From: Phycisphaerae bacterium
GTDB lineage: Bacteria; Chloroflexota; Anaerolineae; 4572-78; J111
Assembly (NCBI GenBank): GCA_028285035.1
Contig: JANQQF010000019.1
Location: 62,001 to 126,000, forward strand
DNA: 64,000 nucleotides
Direction of reading: 5' to 3'
How positions within the stretch are numbered: position 1 is the first letter of the stretch; each line of letters opens with the position of its first letter. A model generated the notes under the pieces. That model did not search any database. It was given only the letters and a program-made list of their open reading frames with translations, and was not told the DNA's origin. Made by a program: the position numbers and the translations under genes. This document shows positions 1-9,082 of this stretch, in pieces.

Positions 1-449
1 TCATCGGTGTGACTGGGCACGGTTGGACTATTCCCGTGATGCATCAGCAGAGCTTAATTCGCTTCGATTTTGACTCGGTGTTGCTTCCTTATAATTATGT
101 GATGATGGACAATGAGAAGTACCAAAAAGATTTTGAGGCTGTCGAGAAAATGTGTTTGGAGCGCAATGTGGCGATGCAAACGATCAAAGGTATCGCGCGA
201 GGGCCTTGGGCAACATCGGAGCGAAATCGCACGACCTGGTATCAGCCGCTTGAGGCACAGCAGGATATTGATCGCGCCGTGCACTGGGTTCTCAGTCGTC
301 CCCATGTCTTTCTTAATACAGCGGGCGATATTTCTCTATTGCCAAAAGTTCTCAAAGCGGCCAGCGAATTTGAGTCGGCACCAGATCAAGCTCAGATGGT
401 GGCGATGGCCGAGGAACGAAGATTGACCTCACTCTTCGGAATTTCGTAG
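1..449 (+). CDS. Aldo/keto reductase, C-terminal part (cut by window edge)
   Basis: The reading frame is open to the left edge, so only about the last 148 residues are visible and the apparent GTG start at 9 is probably internal. The sequence looks like the C-terminal half of an aldo/keto reductase barrel: a strand with LLPYNYV, a helix, the segment ending in KGIARGPW, then [18 protein letters not shown] and a final helix. These enzymes reduce aldehydes or ketones with NADPH in the cytoplasm. The catalytic Asp/Tyr/Lys lie upstream of the window. A strong hairpin terminator follows about 50 bases after the stop. Confidence 0.75.
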   Translation, partial: IGVTGHGWTIPVMHQQSLIRFDFDSVLLPYNYVMMDNEKYQKDFEAVEKMCLERNVAMQTIKGIARGPWATSERNRTTWYQPLEAQQDIDRAVHWVLSRPHVFLNTAGDISLLPKVLKAASEFESAPDQAQMVAMAEERRLTSLFGIS

Positions 450-498
450 GAAACAACAGCGGAAATTTGTATTCAAATCGTTAAGTACAAACAAAAAG

Positions 499-527
499 GA
501 CAAAGCGACAATTATGGTCGCTTTGTC
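499..527. terminator. Bidirectional hairpin terminator
   Basis: A perfect 11-bp stem (GACAAAGCGAC, 499-509, with GTCGCTTTGTC, 517-527) has a 7-base loop. It is followed by a short T-rich stretch on the plus strand and by CTTTTTGTTT on the minus strand. It lies between the convergent reductase and sulfotransferase genes and can serve both. Confidence 0.8.
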
Positions 528-581
528 TCTTTCCAAACGATTGATGTATCATCGCATCCACTAGACGTAGATAAACAGAGT

Positions 582-1433
582 CTACTCATCAAAAATGTAA
601 GCCCATTCTGTTTTAGCAAAATAGTGGCTTAGTTCTTCGTAGTTTTCAATAACTTCAGATAGTGGACGGGTTTGCTGCTTCACCTTGTTTACCTTCAAGG
701 CTTGGATATCGACCCCGATAAATGATTGAAATTTGCTGAGATTATGATTTAGATCAGCTGTCATATCCTCATATGTGATATTCACAATCTCGTGATGTTT
801 TGTGATATTTTTGATGGCTTCATCATAACGCTTGCGCAATTTGAAATCTTCCAGACAGGCCTGCGGGTCGATTCTGATGGTCATTGAGGTTCTTTGTGAT
901 TGATCGGTAATTGAAAATTGGTTGGTCATAAGCGCAAGCTGTAGCGATGTATATCGGGCCAGTAGATTTGTTCGCGTTAAAAAGATGATTTTTATGTCCC
1001 TATTCTGTTTTAGCCATTGCCAAATGCCTCGAAACTTAACATTATCGATATGATCTGGAAATAATTTAAATCCAACCGCTTTTACTCGATCTGGATAGGA
1101 TGTAAAGATGTAGTCATTCAAAAACTCGGTGGGGTATTTATTTCTGAAGGCAAGATGCTTTTTAGACAGATTATCAAATCCTGTCACATTGAAGCCTATC
1201 CTGTGCGGTAACATCAACTCACCATAACCTACAATTTGGGGATGATCTCGTAACGTCCCAATCAGTAACGATGAGCCAGTTCGTTGATGGGTAAAAATGA
1301 TAAATTTTTGATAATTTCGTTTTGATCCTTGCCAAACTTTAGGACGATCATTCATACTTGTTGGTGAAACAGTTAAAGTGTGTCCAAAATAGCTTAATGA
1401 CTGGGTTAATTTAGTAGAATATTTGTATAACAT
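582..1433 (-). CDS. Sulfotransferase-family protein
   Basis: A 283-residue soluble protein. Near residues 47-60 the motif THQRTGSSLL matches the 5'-phosphosulfate-binding loop of PAPS-dependent sulfotransferases. Around residues 150-165, IIFLTRTNLLARYTS matches the 3'-phosphate-binding motif (strand, Arg, then Ser). Together these suggest transfer of sulfate from PAPS to a hydroxyl on a lipid, sugar or small molecule; the acceptor cannot be read from sequence. The gene stands alone between a terminator and a long non-coding gap. Its codon use is A+T-rich compared with the housekeeping genes at 42-54 kb, which may indicate transfer. Family call fairly sure, substrate unknown. Confidence 0.75.
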   Translation of the reverse strand: MLYKYSTKLTQSLSYFGHTLTVSPTSMNDRPKVWQGSKRNYQKFIIFTHQRTGSSLLIGTLRDHPQIVGYGELMLPHRIGFNVTGFDNLSKKHLAFRNKYPTEFLNDYIFTSYPDRVKAVGFKLFPDHIDNVKFRGIWQWLKQNRDIKIIFLTRTNLLARYTSLQLALMTNQFSITDQSQRTSMTIRIDPQACLEDFKLRKRYDEAIKNITKHHEIVNITYEDMTADLNHNLSKFQSFIGVDIQALKVNKVKQQTRPLSEVIENYEELSHYFAKTEWAYIFDE

Positions 1434-1691
1434 TATTTATCCCTTTCATTTAATAGATAAAACAAAGCAGTACAATAATATCGCCAAGATAATGGGATGT
1501 AGGACGAAAATTGTACGGAATTACTTGATCTGACTTTTCTATTAGGGCGATATTTGTTCAATTAAGTTTGTTAAAGTAAACAATCGTTAAACTAATCTTG
1601 CCGGCAGAACATGTAGAATTTTAGTGAATTTATGATGTGGCTCAATTCACCATTACATTTGCAAATAGTGTATCTTAAAAAGATCAATTTT

Positions 1692-1720
1692 TCCTGTGGT
1701 CGCGCTGATTTCTAGCTGAC
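1692..1720 (+). repeat. 29-base motif, copy 1
   Basis: Starts TCCTGTGGTCGCGCTGAT and ends TAGCTGAC. It agrees with the copy at 1973 in about 24 of 29 positions. Both are preceded by a similar A-rich lead (GTATCTTAAAAA and ATATCTTAAAAA), so the repeated unit may extend to about 50 bases. Confidence 0.55.
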
Positions 1721-1972
1721 TTGAAATTTCCCTGCCACTTGGAGACAACGTTGGGTGGCGTATCAACAAAGAGGCTGGGATTGCCTCAAGCTGTTTGCCC
1801 GATTGAGGGAGTATTGAGAATGTATTAAAAGTTAGGCATTTTCTGCGTCATATGGCTAAGAGGCAAGCGCGTAAAAGGATAGAAAGAGCAAGGAAAATCA
1901 AGTAAAAAGCTAGTTTTGGCATAAATTTATCAAAATCTCAGATACGCTGTATATCTTAAAAAAAGTGGCATT

Positions 1973-2001
1973 TCCTGTCTTCGCGCTGAGTTTTAGCTGA
2001 T
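1973..2001 (+). repeat. 29-base motif, copy 2
   Basis: Starts TCCTGTCTTCGCGCTGAG and ends TAGCTGAT. It lies about 140 bases before the methyltransferase start. A third, weaker relative lies at 32810-32838, about 115 bases before the flavoprotein start. Confidence 0.55.
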
Positions 2002-2143
2002 AAATTTCTGCACATATGATGCGAAATAACCCGGATTGCGAGAAAAAGGACTCGAATCTGTTGTCAGGGGGGACTTTGTAAAGTAAAAAAACGATGTGCA
2101 ATGATGTGGCGATGACAACTTAATTACAAAAGAGGAGGAAATA

Positions 2144-2806
2144 GTGACCGAAGATGATAAGGCATTTCAGGCCATTAAAGACGCCTTAAACTTAGATGGT
2201 AATCCAGAAACGGTACAGCAGTATTATGAAAATTGGGCGGAGACGTATGATACTGATGTGGAAGATGAGGCTTATACTGCACCTCGGCTTATCGTTCAAA
2301 TGTTACGTGATGTTGAAACCGCCCCACCAATAATGATTGCCCCAACTGACCCTTCCCTCAACATTATGGATGCTGGCTGTGGCACCGGATTAGTGGGGCA
2401 GGTGTTGTATGAGATGGACTATCGTCATATAGATGGCTTCGATCTATCACCTGCAATGACTGCTGAAGCAGAAAAACTTGGGGTCTATCGTAATCTTCGA
2501 GCGGGTGTTGATCTGACCCAACCCTTATCTGAGTATGCCGATCAGACCTACGATGTTGTCTTTTGCTGTGGTGTCTTCACCCTCGGCCATGTTGCCCCCG
2601 CCGCCTTAAACCAACTCATTAACCTGACAAAACAGGGCGGACTCATTTTGGTCAGCACTCGCACAGGCTACTATGACTCGACAGACTACCAGGCAGTCAG
2701 TGATGAGCTTGAAGCCATTGGCCAAGTCAAGCTCATCACACGGCAGATGGATCAATCATACACTCGTGATAGCAAGGCGCATTATTGGATGTATATTGTT
2801 ACATAA
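2144..2806 (+). CDS. Class I SAM-dependent methyltransferase
   Basis: A 220-residue soluble protein with the class I methyltransferase signature. Motif I is MDAGCGTGLVGQ near residue 78, followed by an acidic end of strand 2 (HIDGFDLSPAM) and the post-motif strand YDVVFCCGVFTLGHV. The N-terminal YYENWAETYDTDV segment is common in small-molecule methyltransferases of the UbiE/Williams-Beuren type. It starts at GTG with a very strong ribosome site (AGAGGAGG) seven bases upstream. It overlaps the convergent cohesin gene by eight bases at the 3' end. Substrate not deducible. Confidence 0.8.
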   Translation: MTEDDKAFQAIKDALNLDGNPETVQQYYENWAETYDTDVEDEAYTAPRLIVQMLRDVETAPPIMIAPTDPSLNIMDAGCGTGLVGQVLYEMDYRHIDGFDLSPAMTAEAEKLGVYRNLRAGVDLTQPLSEYADQTYDVVFCCGVFTLGHVAPAALNQLINLTKQGGLILVSTRTGYYDSTDYQAVSDELEAIGQVKLITRQMDQSYTRDSKAHYWMYIVT

Positions 2807-3638
2807 GGCTGCCCTGTTGAATAGACCTTAACCAAATCCAAACCCCAATAATGCCGATGAAACTTATAACTGCGCCCAGAACGATCATGACCCCTAAACC
2901 CAATAATGATAGCTTTATAGGTAAGGCAAGATTGGTTTCAGCTGCCTTCTCTGCTTGAAAAGGTTGTGGATTAGAATTAGCCGGAATTGATTCAGACGTA
3001 TTTTGGCTGTTCTGGAAAATCAAATCTTCATCAGTGTCTATCTCAGCCTCAATCTCTGGAGTGATTGGAAATAGCCCCGTTTCTGATTGAATCTGCTCAT
3101 CAGTAGCTTGAGACTGAGCCTCCAAAATAGTTCCTTCAACAGTCAATTCAGCCCCTTCAGCAGTCACTGCAAACTCATCACCTGATTGTGAGCCAAAAAG
3201 CGCTTCAGTGACATCAATGGTTGTTACCCCATTTGCTTTAGCTCGAAAGGTTACAGTCGCTAATAAACCGTCACCGGCGGCGGGTGGCGCAGGATGAAGC
3301 AAGGCTAAGGCATAATCAATTGTCCCAGCATCGTTGTCAAACTGATTTTGTAAGACAAAGGTTTCTTGATCAGGATCATCCGCCATAAAATCGCCATGAG
3401 CCAGACCAATAACTTCTAAAAATTCTGGGTCAAATGCGAGATGACTCTCTGCCCCATAAATGGGTGGAATATTTTCAACATGCATTTCAACCACAACATC
3501 CTGACCCGCAGCAATATTGAGGGTTTTAGCTGATAACTGTAAACGGGGTTCCTCCGAGGCTAATGTAAATGCTGGAGAAGCTGCTAAAATAAAGAGAAAA
3601 ATAATCATCCAATGTAAGTTAAAGAGTTGGCGTTGCAT
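2799..3638 (-). CDS. Membrane-anchored cohesin-domain protein
   Basis: A 279-residue exported protein with a signal peptide (residues 1-27, ending TLA-SEE). One cohesin-like beta-sandwich follows at about 30-155, with the typical opening LQLSAKTLNIAAGQDVVVEMHVEN and the core FDPEFLEVIG. An acidic Gln/Ser-rich spacer comes next, then a C-terminal transmembrane helix (about 245-270) with a short basic tail. Cohesins bind dockerin modules. The upstream gene on the same strand carries a dockerin, so the two could form a cell-surface anchoring pair outside any cellulosome. The cohesin call rests on fold-level pattern; partner binding is inference from the neighbour. Confidence 0.7.
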   Translation of the reverse strand: MQRQLFNLHWMIIFLFILAASPAFTLASEEPRLQLSAKTLNIAAGQDVVVEMHVENIPPIYGAESHLAFDPEFLEVIGLAHGDFMADDPDQETFVLQNQFDNDAGTIDYALALLHPAPPAAGDGLLATVTFRAKANGVTTIDVTEALFGSQSGDEFAVTAEGAELTVEGTILEAQSQATDEQIQSETGLFPITPEIEAEIDTDEDLIFQNSQNTSESIPANSNPQPFQAEKAAETNLALPIKLSLLGLGVMIVLGAVISFIGIIGVWIWLRSIQQGSLM

Positions 3639-3664
3639 TGTAAGCTCCTTTGAATTTAGCTTTC

Positions 3665-3702
3665 AATAAGGAGTCCCAAAGTGTATTTTGGGGCTCCTTA
3701 TT
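3665..3702. terminator. Intercistronic hairpin between the dockerin and cohesin genes
   Basis: A 16-bp stem, AATAAGGAGTCCCAAA (3665-3680) with TTTGGGGCTCCTTATT (3687-3702), contains one G-T pair. On the minus strand, the direction of both flanking genes, no T-run follows it; the T-rich tail is on the plus side. It may act as an mRNA-processing or attenuation element rather than a full stop. Confidence 0.6.
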
Positions 3703-3722
3703 TTATTTTTTGCTTTAATGGT

Positions 3723-5336
3723 TTACCAAGATTGACAACCTTCTAGACCAAAATTACGACCCAGGATCGCCAAGTCCTGCACATTGATCTGCCCATCATT
3801 ATTGATGTCGGCTGTGGAGTCAGCGTCGGGGATGCTCAAACCAAAGTTGTTACCAACCAAGGCTGCATCTCCAACTTTTATTTTGTTATTATCATTAGTG
3901 TCTCCTCCAAGCAACCGTGTGTCTGGGAGAATCGTTTCTTCCCCTGAGGTGATAGTGGCGGTAGTACAGTTGGGGAGATAGAGGGGGGCATCCGCTTCAA
4001 CCGCGTGATCTCCACCCTTTAATTGACCCATTTGGTAGCTACCTTCATTGTCAGTAGACGTTGCACCTGCCGTTGGCCCTGAAATGCCTACAGTGATGTT
4101 TGAATGTGCTGCTCGACCTTGGAAGGTAGCAATGCCAGTAAGGCTACCAAAGTCTAGCACTGTGATTGTGTCATTGTTTGTTGACATCGGTATGGCAAAG
4201 CCATCCTCATCGGTTGCGAGTGGGTCACAAGTGATGTCGGTACTCCCCGTGGTCAGGGCCTCAAACGTCAGGGTGGCGAATCGTCCGCTCCCAGTGAGAG
4301 GATCAGCTGGATTTTTCAAGCTGATCCCACCAAACCAGGTGCCTGCTGTAGCGTCAGTTGCGTTCGCTCCGATGAGTGGGTTTTCAAAGAAATCACCGAA
4401 TGTACCATCTTTCGGAGCTAAAATCGTTGGATTAACCGCACAGTTGGCTTGTAGGCCATAGAGGTTGTGTGCATCTTGCACATCAAGGTCGACCGAGATG
4501 ACATCACCCGGATAGATTTCAGTATCAGGGTGGCTGACTACTAGTTGTGAACCTTCGACAAAACGATCTGAGAAGTCAGTCTTGGCATAGTTCCAAACTT
4601 TGAGGTTGTCGAAGACGACACTGCCTTGATGAAGATTCTGGACGACCATTAAAGCGAATTCGCCACTGCTTAAAGTAGGAATCGTGCCAGAACCCTGCCA
4701 ATAACCAGAATTTAGTGTCCCATCAAGATAGACAGCCACTTGTCTCGTGCCATTATCAACCCCTACAATGCCGTTGTTCTCCCACACTAAAGCATAATGA
4801 TGCCAGTCGGTGACTTGTCCAGCACCCAAGACCTGCTCATAAGTCCAAGAACCAAAACCACCTGTAGCTGTATCTGGCGGGCCAGCTCGTCCAGACAATC
4901 CACCCCCGCCTAAGCCATCATTTCCATTCAGACTAATTGTAAAAAATGTTGTGTCATCACCAGCGTGAAAAAAGGCTGGATTCGCTCCCCAAGCCAAGGT
5001 ATGAGGAACATCAATCAATTTTGCCCAAAATTCAACGGTGCCAGCCTCTGCATTGATAACTTCTTTGGGGAACGTTACCAATCCGTTTTCGTCATGTTGA
5101 GCGATATAGCCCCCACCAAATTGTCCTGCGACAAAGTTTCCCCCATTAAACGTGCCATCAGGCCCAACAGCACTACTTTCTACCTCTCCCTGTGATCCCA
5201 GCGTATTCCACAACATTAACCCCTCAGGCGTGGGTCCCTGCGCCTCAACCTCATCCGATACCCCAGTCAGCACGCCCCCTAAGATTAGAGCGAGTACAAA
5301 GATTTTGATGATGGTTGCTAAATTTATGTGTTTCAT
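3723..5336 (-). CDS. Secreted LamG / cohesin-like / dockerin protein
   Basis: 537 residues with a signal peptide at 1-32. The first half (about 40-260) is a LamG/concanavalin-like lectin fold, with the features GTVEFWAKL and WHHYALVWE. A cohesin-like sandwich follows at about 265-395 (VISVDLDVQDAHNLYGLQ). Next is a carboxypeptidase-regulatory-like domain at about 398-475, and a type I dockerin with two F-hand repeats at the end: GDTNDNNKIKVGDAALVG and ADINNDGQINVQDLAILG, each followed by a NFGL helix end. The protein is predicted to be extracellular and to bind glycans. It lies directly upstream of the membrane cohesin gene, with a hairpin between them. Confidence 0.8.
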   Translation of the reverse strand: MKHINLATIIKIFVLALILGGVLTGVSDEVEAQGPTPEGLMLWNTLGSQGEVESSAVGPDGTFNGGNFVAGQFGGGYIAQHDENGLVTFPKEVINAEAGTVEFWAKLIDVPHTLAWGANPAFFHAGDDTTFFTISLNGNDGLGGGGLSGRAGPPDTATGGFGSWTYEQVLGAGQVTDWHHYALVWENNGIVGVDNGTRQVAVYLDGTLNSGYWQGSGTIPTLSSGEFALMVVQNLHQGSVVFDNLKVWNYAKTDFSDRFVEGSQLVVSHPDTEIYPGDVISVDLDVQDAHNLYGLQANCAVNPTILAPKDGTFGDFFENPLIGANATDATAGTWFGGISLKNPADPLTGSGRFATLTFEALTTGSTDITCDPLATDEDGFAIPMSTNNDTITVLDFGSLTGIATFQGRAAHSNITVGISGPTAGATSTDNEGSYQMGQLKGGDHAVEADAPLYLPNCTTATITSGEETILPDTRLLGGDTNDNNKIKVGDAALVGNNFGLSIPDADSTADINNDGQINVQDLAILGRNFGLEGCQSW

Positions 5337-5620
5337 TTAAGTTTCTCCTAAATTTTTCATATTGTGATATATAAATATTTGAATACTTCTATATTAAGAT
5401 AAAATAATGACGAAATCCTCCTTTCATTTATAGAACTAAAAGCAAGTAAATTTGGCATTTAGAGCCACTTGCCGACCCACCTCAGAAGTCGCCTGCCGAG
5501 GTGTAATCCGCAGGTGCCTCTGTAGCGGACAGAACCAGATTGAGAATGACCAGGTCAGATTGTCAACGATTCGCCCCCCGCTGACTGTGTAGACAAAGTT
5601 AGCGAAAAACGATACGCTGC

Positions 5621-5791
5621 TTATGCGGCCTTTTTTCTGATAAAACAACTCAATCCAGCAATACTATAACTCCCACCTAACCAAACCCCGATCCAGAACC
5701 CGTAGCCAAACCATAACCCAAGGCTGATGAGGCTCAGTGAGAACAACGCACTTAATAAAAGAATGAAAATCAAGGCATTATTGGACTTCAT
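5621..5791 (-). CDS. Small two-helix membrane protein
   Basis: 56 residues, MKSNNALIF..., with two hydrophobic segments (about 6-25 and 28-47) and a basic end (RKKAA). The start at 5791 is chosen because GGAGGGAG lies five bases upstream; the upstream ATG at 5803 would overlap this site. No family recognised. The 3' end is followed by about 180 bases of apparently non-coding sequence. Confidence 0.6.
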   Translation of the reverse strand: MKSNNALIFILLLSALFSLSLISLGLWFGYGFWIGVWLGGSYSIAGLSCFIRKKAA

Positions 5792-5862
5792 TACTCCCTC
5801 CAAAGATATATGCTTAATTCAAGCTATAACCCTTTTTTAGCGTAGACCCTGGTTTTGCGATA

Positions 5863-6309
5863 TTATCGAATTAACCGAGCCTTTGCCTTTTTGGATGTGA
5901 TTAACTGTAGTGTTATAAGGGCAATCAATCCAGCGAATACCCCATTAACGATCCAGGCTAAAAGCCAAGGGGGAAGTATGATTAGGCCCAAGATAATAAC
6001 TGCGGCTCCTATTAAAAGTGCTTGCTTAGATGTTACATTCAAGACAATTAGGCTAGCCATTATTCCTATAACACCCCCCCAAAAGAACACTAATACAAAA
6101 GATGGCAATGGCACTTGATTTGGTACACCACCTGTGACAAACTCGGAGTTAGTTGCACCCCCTGAATATGGATGTCTGCCATAGTATTTGTAAAGTGTTG
6201 TGCTGCCATCCACCACAAAACCACAATGGCTATATGGACTATTCCTCCACTTATTACAGGTCATAATAATGTTGCGTATTTTTGAATTCATATTGTCAGT
6301 TATTGTCAT
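5863..6309 (-). CDS. Uncharacterised membrane protein
   Basis: 148 residues with an N-terminal cytosolic part of about 65 residues containing two Cys and several Tyr/Gly, then three hydrophobic helices (about 68-90, 92-113 and 114-137) and a basic C-terminus (SKKAKARLIR). AGGAGAAG lies just before the ATG. No family recognised. Together with the preceding 56-residue gene it forms a small pair of membrane proteins on the minus strand, between two secreted-protein loci. Confidence 0.6.
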   Translation of the reverse strand: MTITDNMNSKIRNIIMTCNKWRNSPYSHCGFVVDGSTTLYKYYGRHPYSGGATNSEFVTGGVPNQVPLPSFVLVFFWGGVIGIMASLIVLNVTSKQALLIGAAVIILGLIILPPWLLAWIVNGVFAGLIALITLQLITSKKAKARLIR

Positions 6310-6360
6310 ATTCTTCTCCTGTACTGATATCAGAATAAAAATAAATAAAATTTAGATGTT

Positions 6361-6669
6361 TTATCGTAGCATTAAAGGTAAGTATATTTGGCCGTTATGA
6401 AGTTCAGGGCTATTGGATACGGATTCACCCCAAAAACCACCTGTCAAGATGTAATCGTCCCCACTGAGGGCTACCCCTACATCGGGCTGGCCAATGGTGC
6501 CGACTAGCGCATACTGTCCTCCATTGCTGCTATTCCCCCCGTTGTCGACAGTAGACCATGATAGATCGTAGTTAACGCCGCTTTGGGCCTGGACGAGTGG
6601 GGCTGATAGTATGGACAAAGCCAGGATAATGACTGCTATTGTTGTGCTTGTGAGAGCGAAGAGTTTCAT
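6361..6669 (-). CDS. Small secreted YDLSW / GGFW protein with YLPL tail (copy A)
   Basis: 102 residues from the ATG at 6669, which has AAAGG just upstream; a longer frame from 6780 would bury the signal peptide. Signal peptide about 1-28 (ends VQA-QSG). The mature part has the pattern YDLSW..VDNGG..S.GG.Y.L.GTIGQPD.G..LSG..Y.LTGGFWG, and the protein ends in IYLPLMLR. It is closely similar to the protein at 31077-31370. In both places this gene lies directly downstream of a gene for a 300-340-residue secreted protein sharing one N-terminal domain. Function unknown; probably a surface or secreted protein. Confidence 0.7.
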   Translation of the reverse strand: MKLFALTSTTIAVIILALSILSAPLVQAQSGVNYDLSWSTVDNGGNSSNGGQYALVGTIGQPDVGVALSGDDYILTGGFWGESVSNSPELHNGQIYLPLMLR

Positions 6670-6893
6670 CTTTTGCCTTTCTTGAAGTCCTTGAAGATTT
6701 TCATAATAAATGTCAATTAATCTGCTGAGGGTAGACCGCCCTAAGCTGTGGTCAATGAATTTTCGCAACGAATTACACAAACTTTTAAGCCTTAATTCAG
6801 GGCAATTCGATCAATGTGTTGCCGATTATTTAGACAAGTCGGTATATCTTGGTTTAATGTAAGATTACCCTGCCAAGAAAATCAGCCCTAAAC

Positions 6894-7922
6894 CTACTTC
6901 ATCCCAATCCATTGCATGGTTAAGGTGCTCCAAGGCCCATTATCCATATGGTTAATCCGATCTGACCGCGATTTGAGCGTAATAACATCATTGCTGTTGA
7001 CCGTCCAAGACAAATTACCAATAACTTGAGTCCACTGACTGCCTCCGGCAGAATTACCCAACGAGAGTGTTTTTAGGTCGTCATTAATGTATATTTGAAT
7101 TTCCGCATAAAGTGGGCTGATGGCATCAAAATTTGCCGTCAAGGAAACAGTCCCAGATTTGAGAATTTTTAAGGAGCCATCTAATTGCATTTCAAATACA
7201 GCCGCATCAGTGTTTTGCTTAATATCCGTATATTCGAGATTTATCGGTGTGAGAGACGTAGAATTTGTAAAGTCATCACTATTGGTGAGCCATGCTGTAA
7301 ATGTCTCTACGCTTAACGTCTGGTCATTATCCTCGGCACAAATCCAGCTACTACCATTCCATTTAGCGATCTGATTAGCGGCGCACGTTAAATCATTTAA
7401 GGTATCATCATCTGTATTGTCACTGAAGTCAGCGGGTACCTCAGTCAAGCCGCTCCAAGGCACGCTTCCGGCTGAATGGGCATACAAGGCATATGGGGCA
7501 GGGTTAATCACCTGACGGGGGGTAAGCACCGTGTATCCACTGCCACCTACTGCTTGCACCCCAATTTCTAAATAGCGGGCCGCTCCAGTGAAAACATTCG
7601 CGCCGAAATCTAGTTCCACCCCAAAAAGACCCTCTGTTACCGTCACATTGTCAACCTCTACAATGTCTCCCACTTGAGTTCCGCCTACCTCTGAATCGAA
7701 AAGGGTAAAGCGGAAATCGTATTCCCCACCGGCAGGGCCGTCATTTTTAGCCAGATTCCCTTGATATGTGAACCCTGTACCAATCGGGGGGTGGGTCGTG
7801 ACAGCCCCAGAGACATTTAGTGGCTCAGCTCCGGCTTGATTGGGTAAACCAATAAGCCATAGATTGAGGGTGGTCATAAGTGCTAAAATAATAATTGATT
7901 GAGCTAAAGTTTTGGTGTTCAT
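6894..7922 (-). CDS. Secreted protein with tail-fibre-like N-terminal domain (copy A)
   Basis: 342 residues from the ATG at 7922, with AAGGAG eight bases upstream. Signal peptide about 1-32 (NQAGA-EPL). Residues about 45-155 form a conserved domain (FTYQG.L...G.P..G.YDFRFTLFD...GG.QVG....DNVTVT.G.F.VELDFG) shared with the protein at 31425-32348. The C-terminal half differs: here it is a beta-rich, Thr/Ser-rich region with TNSDDFTNS and a final SWTVNSNDVITLKS strand, perhaps a C1q/TNF-like or fibre-tip fold. It has no YLPL tail, but the gene for a YLPL-tailed small protein follows directly. Likely an exported surface protein. Confidence 0.7.
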   Translation of the reverse strand: MNTKTLAQSIIILALMTTLNLWLIGLPNQAGAEPLNVSGAVTTHPPIGTGFTYQGNLAKNDGPAGGEYDFRFTLFDSEVGGTQVGDIVEVDNVTVTEGLFGVELDFGANVFTGAARYLEIGVQAVGGSGYTVLTPRQVINPAPYALYAHSAGSVPWSGLTEVPADFSDNTDDDTLNDLTCAANQIAKWNGSSWICAEDNDQTLSVETFTAWLTNSDDFTNSTSLTPINLEYTDIKQNTDAAVFEMQLDGSLKILKSGTVSLTANFDAISPLYAEIQIYINDDLKTLSLGNSAGGSQWTQVIGNLSWTVNSNDVITLKSRSDRINHMDNGPWSTLTMQWIGMK

Positions 7923-8284
7923 TAGAAATTCTCCTTTCGATTTTAGGGGGTATTTGTAGATAAAGAGCAACTTGACAATGTTTTGTTACAGCGAGTTGAA
8001 TTTCTATGACCATTCCCCAAAGAAATATCAGGTTTTCAGAAAATATGCTATAATAACTTACTCCGTATTAAATTTTATGATCCGTCCAATTGAGATATAG
8101 TATTCTGCCCATGAAAACTTGCGTTAAATACGTATTAACGACTGGGCGAGCGGATTTTTTGGATTTAAAGAATCTGACATTAAACATTTAATGTTAGGTA
8201 GGAATTTCGATTGTGCGGATGGAGGAAAGTAGATGTACGAGGTAAAAATCTGAAACTTTGCCTAGCGCATTTTAGTAAGGAATC
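7923..8284. other. Divergent intergenic region upstream of the sigma gene
   Basis: A 362-base A+T-rich stretch between the secreted-protein gene (minus) and the sigma-factor gene (plus). A perfect TATAAT lies at 8049-8054 on the plus strand, but no good -35 box is visible at 16-18 bases. No gene seen. Confidence 0.4.
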
Positions 8285-9001
8285 ATGTCACAACTTGATG
8301 ATTGGAAGAGGCGATGTCGCCAAATAATACGAACGCTAATGACAGCGTATGGCTGGACGTTGATCCCTGAGGATGAACTTCTTGCACAGGTGCTTGAAGA
8401 AGTTCCAATTGCTTCGACTGAGGCTATAATTAAAAAGACAATAACGAGTATTTATAATGAGGTGATGTATCAAGCTTGTCAGAGAGTTGAGCAACAGGGT
8501 CAAGCATATCGAGAGTTACATCGTTATCTTTATAGGGTTGCTGTGAGGCGTTGGCCTGATATGAGGCCTGAGGAATTGGCCCAAGATGCGATAATATTAG
8601 TGCATAAGCAAATAAATCGTTGCCACAAACCGAGAGCATTTTTGACGTTTGCATTTTGGAAATTGCGGCAGGTGTTGAAGACTAAAAAAAATGATCGTGA
8701 GAGGCTAGATAAACAAGACTCTGTTGATGAACACATCCAACTGGAGGACTCCAAACAATTACCCTTTAAGCAAGTGTTGTCTAAAGAAAAAATTGAAGTA
8801 TTGTTGAAACGCATAGAACATAAATTAGATGAGCGTCAGCGAGAGGTTATTATTTGGAAATTTATCGGCGGCTTGCGTGATGAAGAAATTGCTGAACGAT
8901 TACAAATTAAACCTGGTTATGTACGAACGATCCGTTCCCGAGCTATTGAAAAGTTACGGCAGGATAAACAATTACGAGACTATTTTGACAAAGAAGAATA
9001 A
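8285..9001 (+). CDS. RNA polymerase sigma-70 family factor (ECF-like)
   Basis: 238 residues. Region 2 is seen at about 85-135 (PEELAQDAIILVHKQI and FLTFAFWKLRQVLK). Region 4 is at about 175-232, with a clear helix-turn-helix: LDERQREVIIWKFIGGLRDE then EIAERLQIKPGYVRTIRSRA. An N-terminal extension of about 70 residues precedes region 2. TAAGGAATC sits just before the ATG. The next gene on the same strand, 81 bases on, encodes a double zinc-finger protein of anti-sigma type. A TPR-CHAT protease gene converges on the pair. It probably directs transcription of a small regulon, possibly including these neighbours. Confidence 0.85.
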   Translation: MSQLDDWKRRCRQIIRTLMTAYGWTLIPEDELLAQVLEEVPIASTEAIIKKTITSIYNEVMYQACQRVEQQGQAYRELHRYLYRVAVRRWPDMRPEELAQDAIILVHKQINRCHKPRAFLTFAFWKLRQVLKTKKNDRERLDKQDSVDEHIQLEDSKQLPFKQVLSKEKIEVLLKRIEHKLDERQREVIIWKFIGGLRDEEIAERLQIKPGYVRTIRSRAIEKLRQDKQLRDYFDKEE

Positions 9002-9082
9002 ACTTAAGAAATTTTTAAGAAACTGCTAAATTGTGTAACAACTTGTTGCAAAATTGCTCTTTAGATAATAAGGAACAACTTA

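Larger units (their letters stand above)
1434..2143. other. 710-base non-coding gap with two copies of a 29-base motif
   Basis: A+T-rich stretch between the divergent sulfotransferase and methyltransferase genes. I see no convincing gene; a minus-strand frame of 63 codons at 1910-2101 has no ribosome site and no recognisable content. The gap holds two related motif copies, listed separately. The plus-strand stretch 1735-1905 reads as short basic fragments broken by stops and could be the remains of a degraded gene. Confidence 0.6.

Noticed and set aside
1735..1905. Possible transposase remnant (basic fragment ending in MAKRQARKR)
   Set aside because: Too short and broken by stops; no transposase motif could be recognised and no terminal inverted repeats were found.
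1910..2101. 63-codon minus-strand frame in the gap before the methyltransferase
   Set aside because: No ribosome site, no family, and it overlaps the repeated 29-base motif.
5436..5648. 70-codon minus-strand frame overlapping the small membrane protein
   Set aside because: It overlaps a better-supported gene and has neither ribosome site nor recognisable sequence.
9040..9060. GTTGCAA-type palindromes near 9045 and 29905 as a shared operator
   Set aside because: The match is short and imperfect, and the two sites are placed differently relative to genes.
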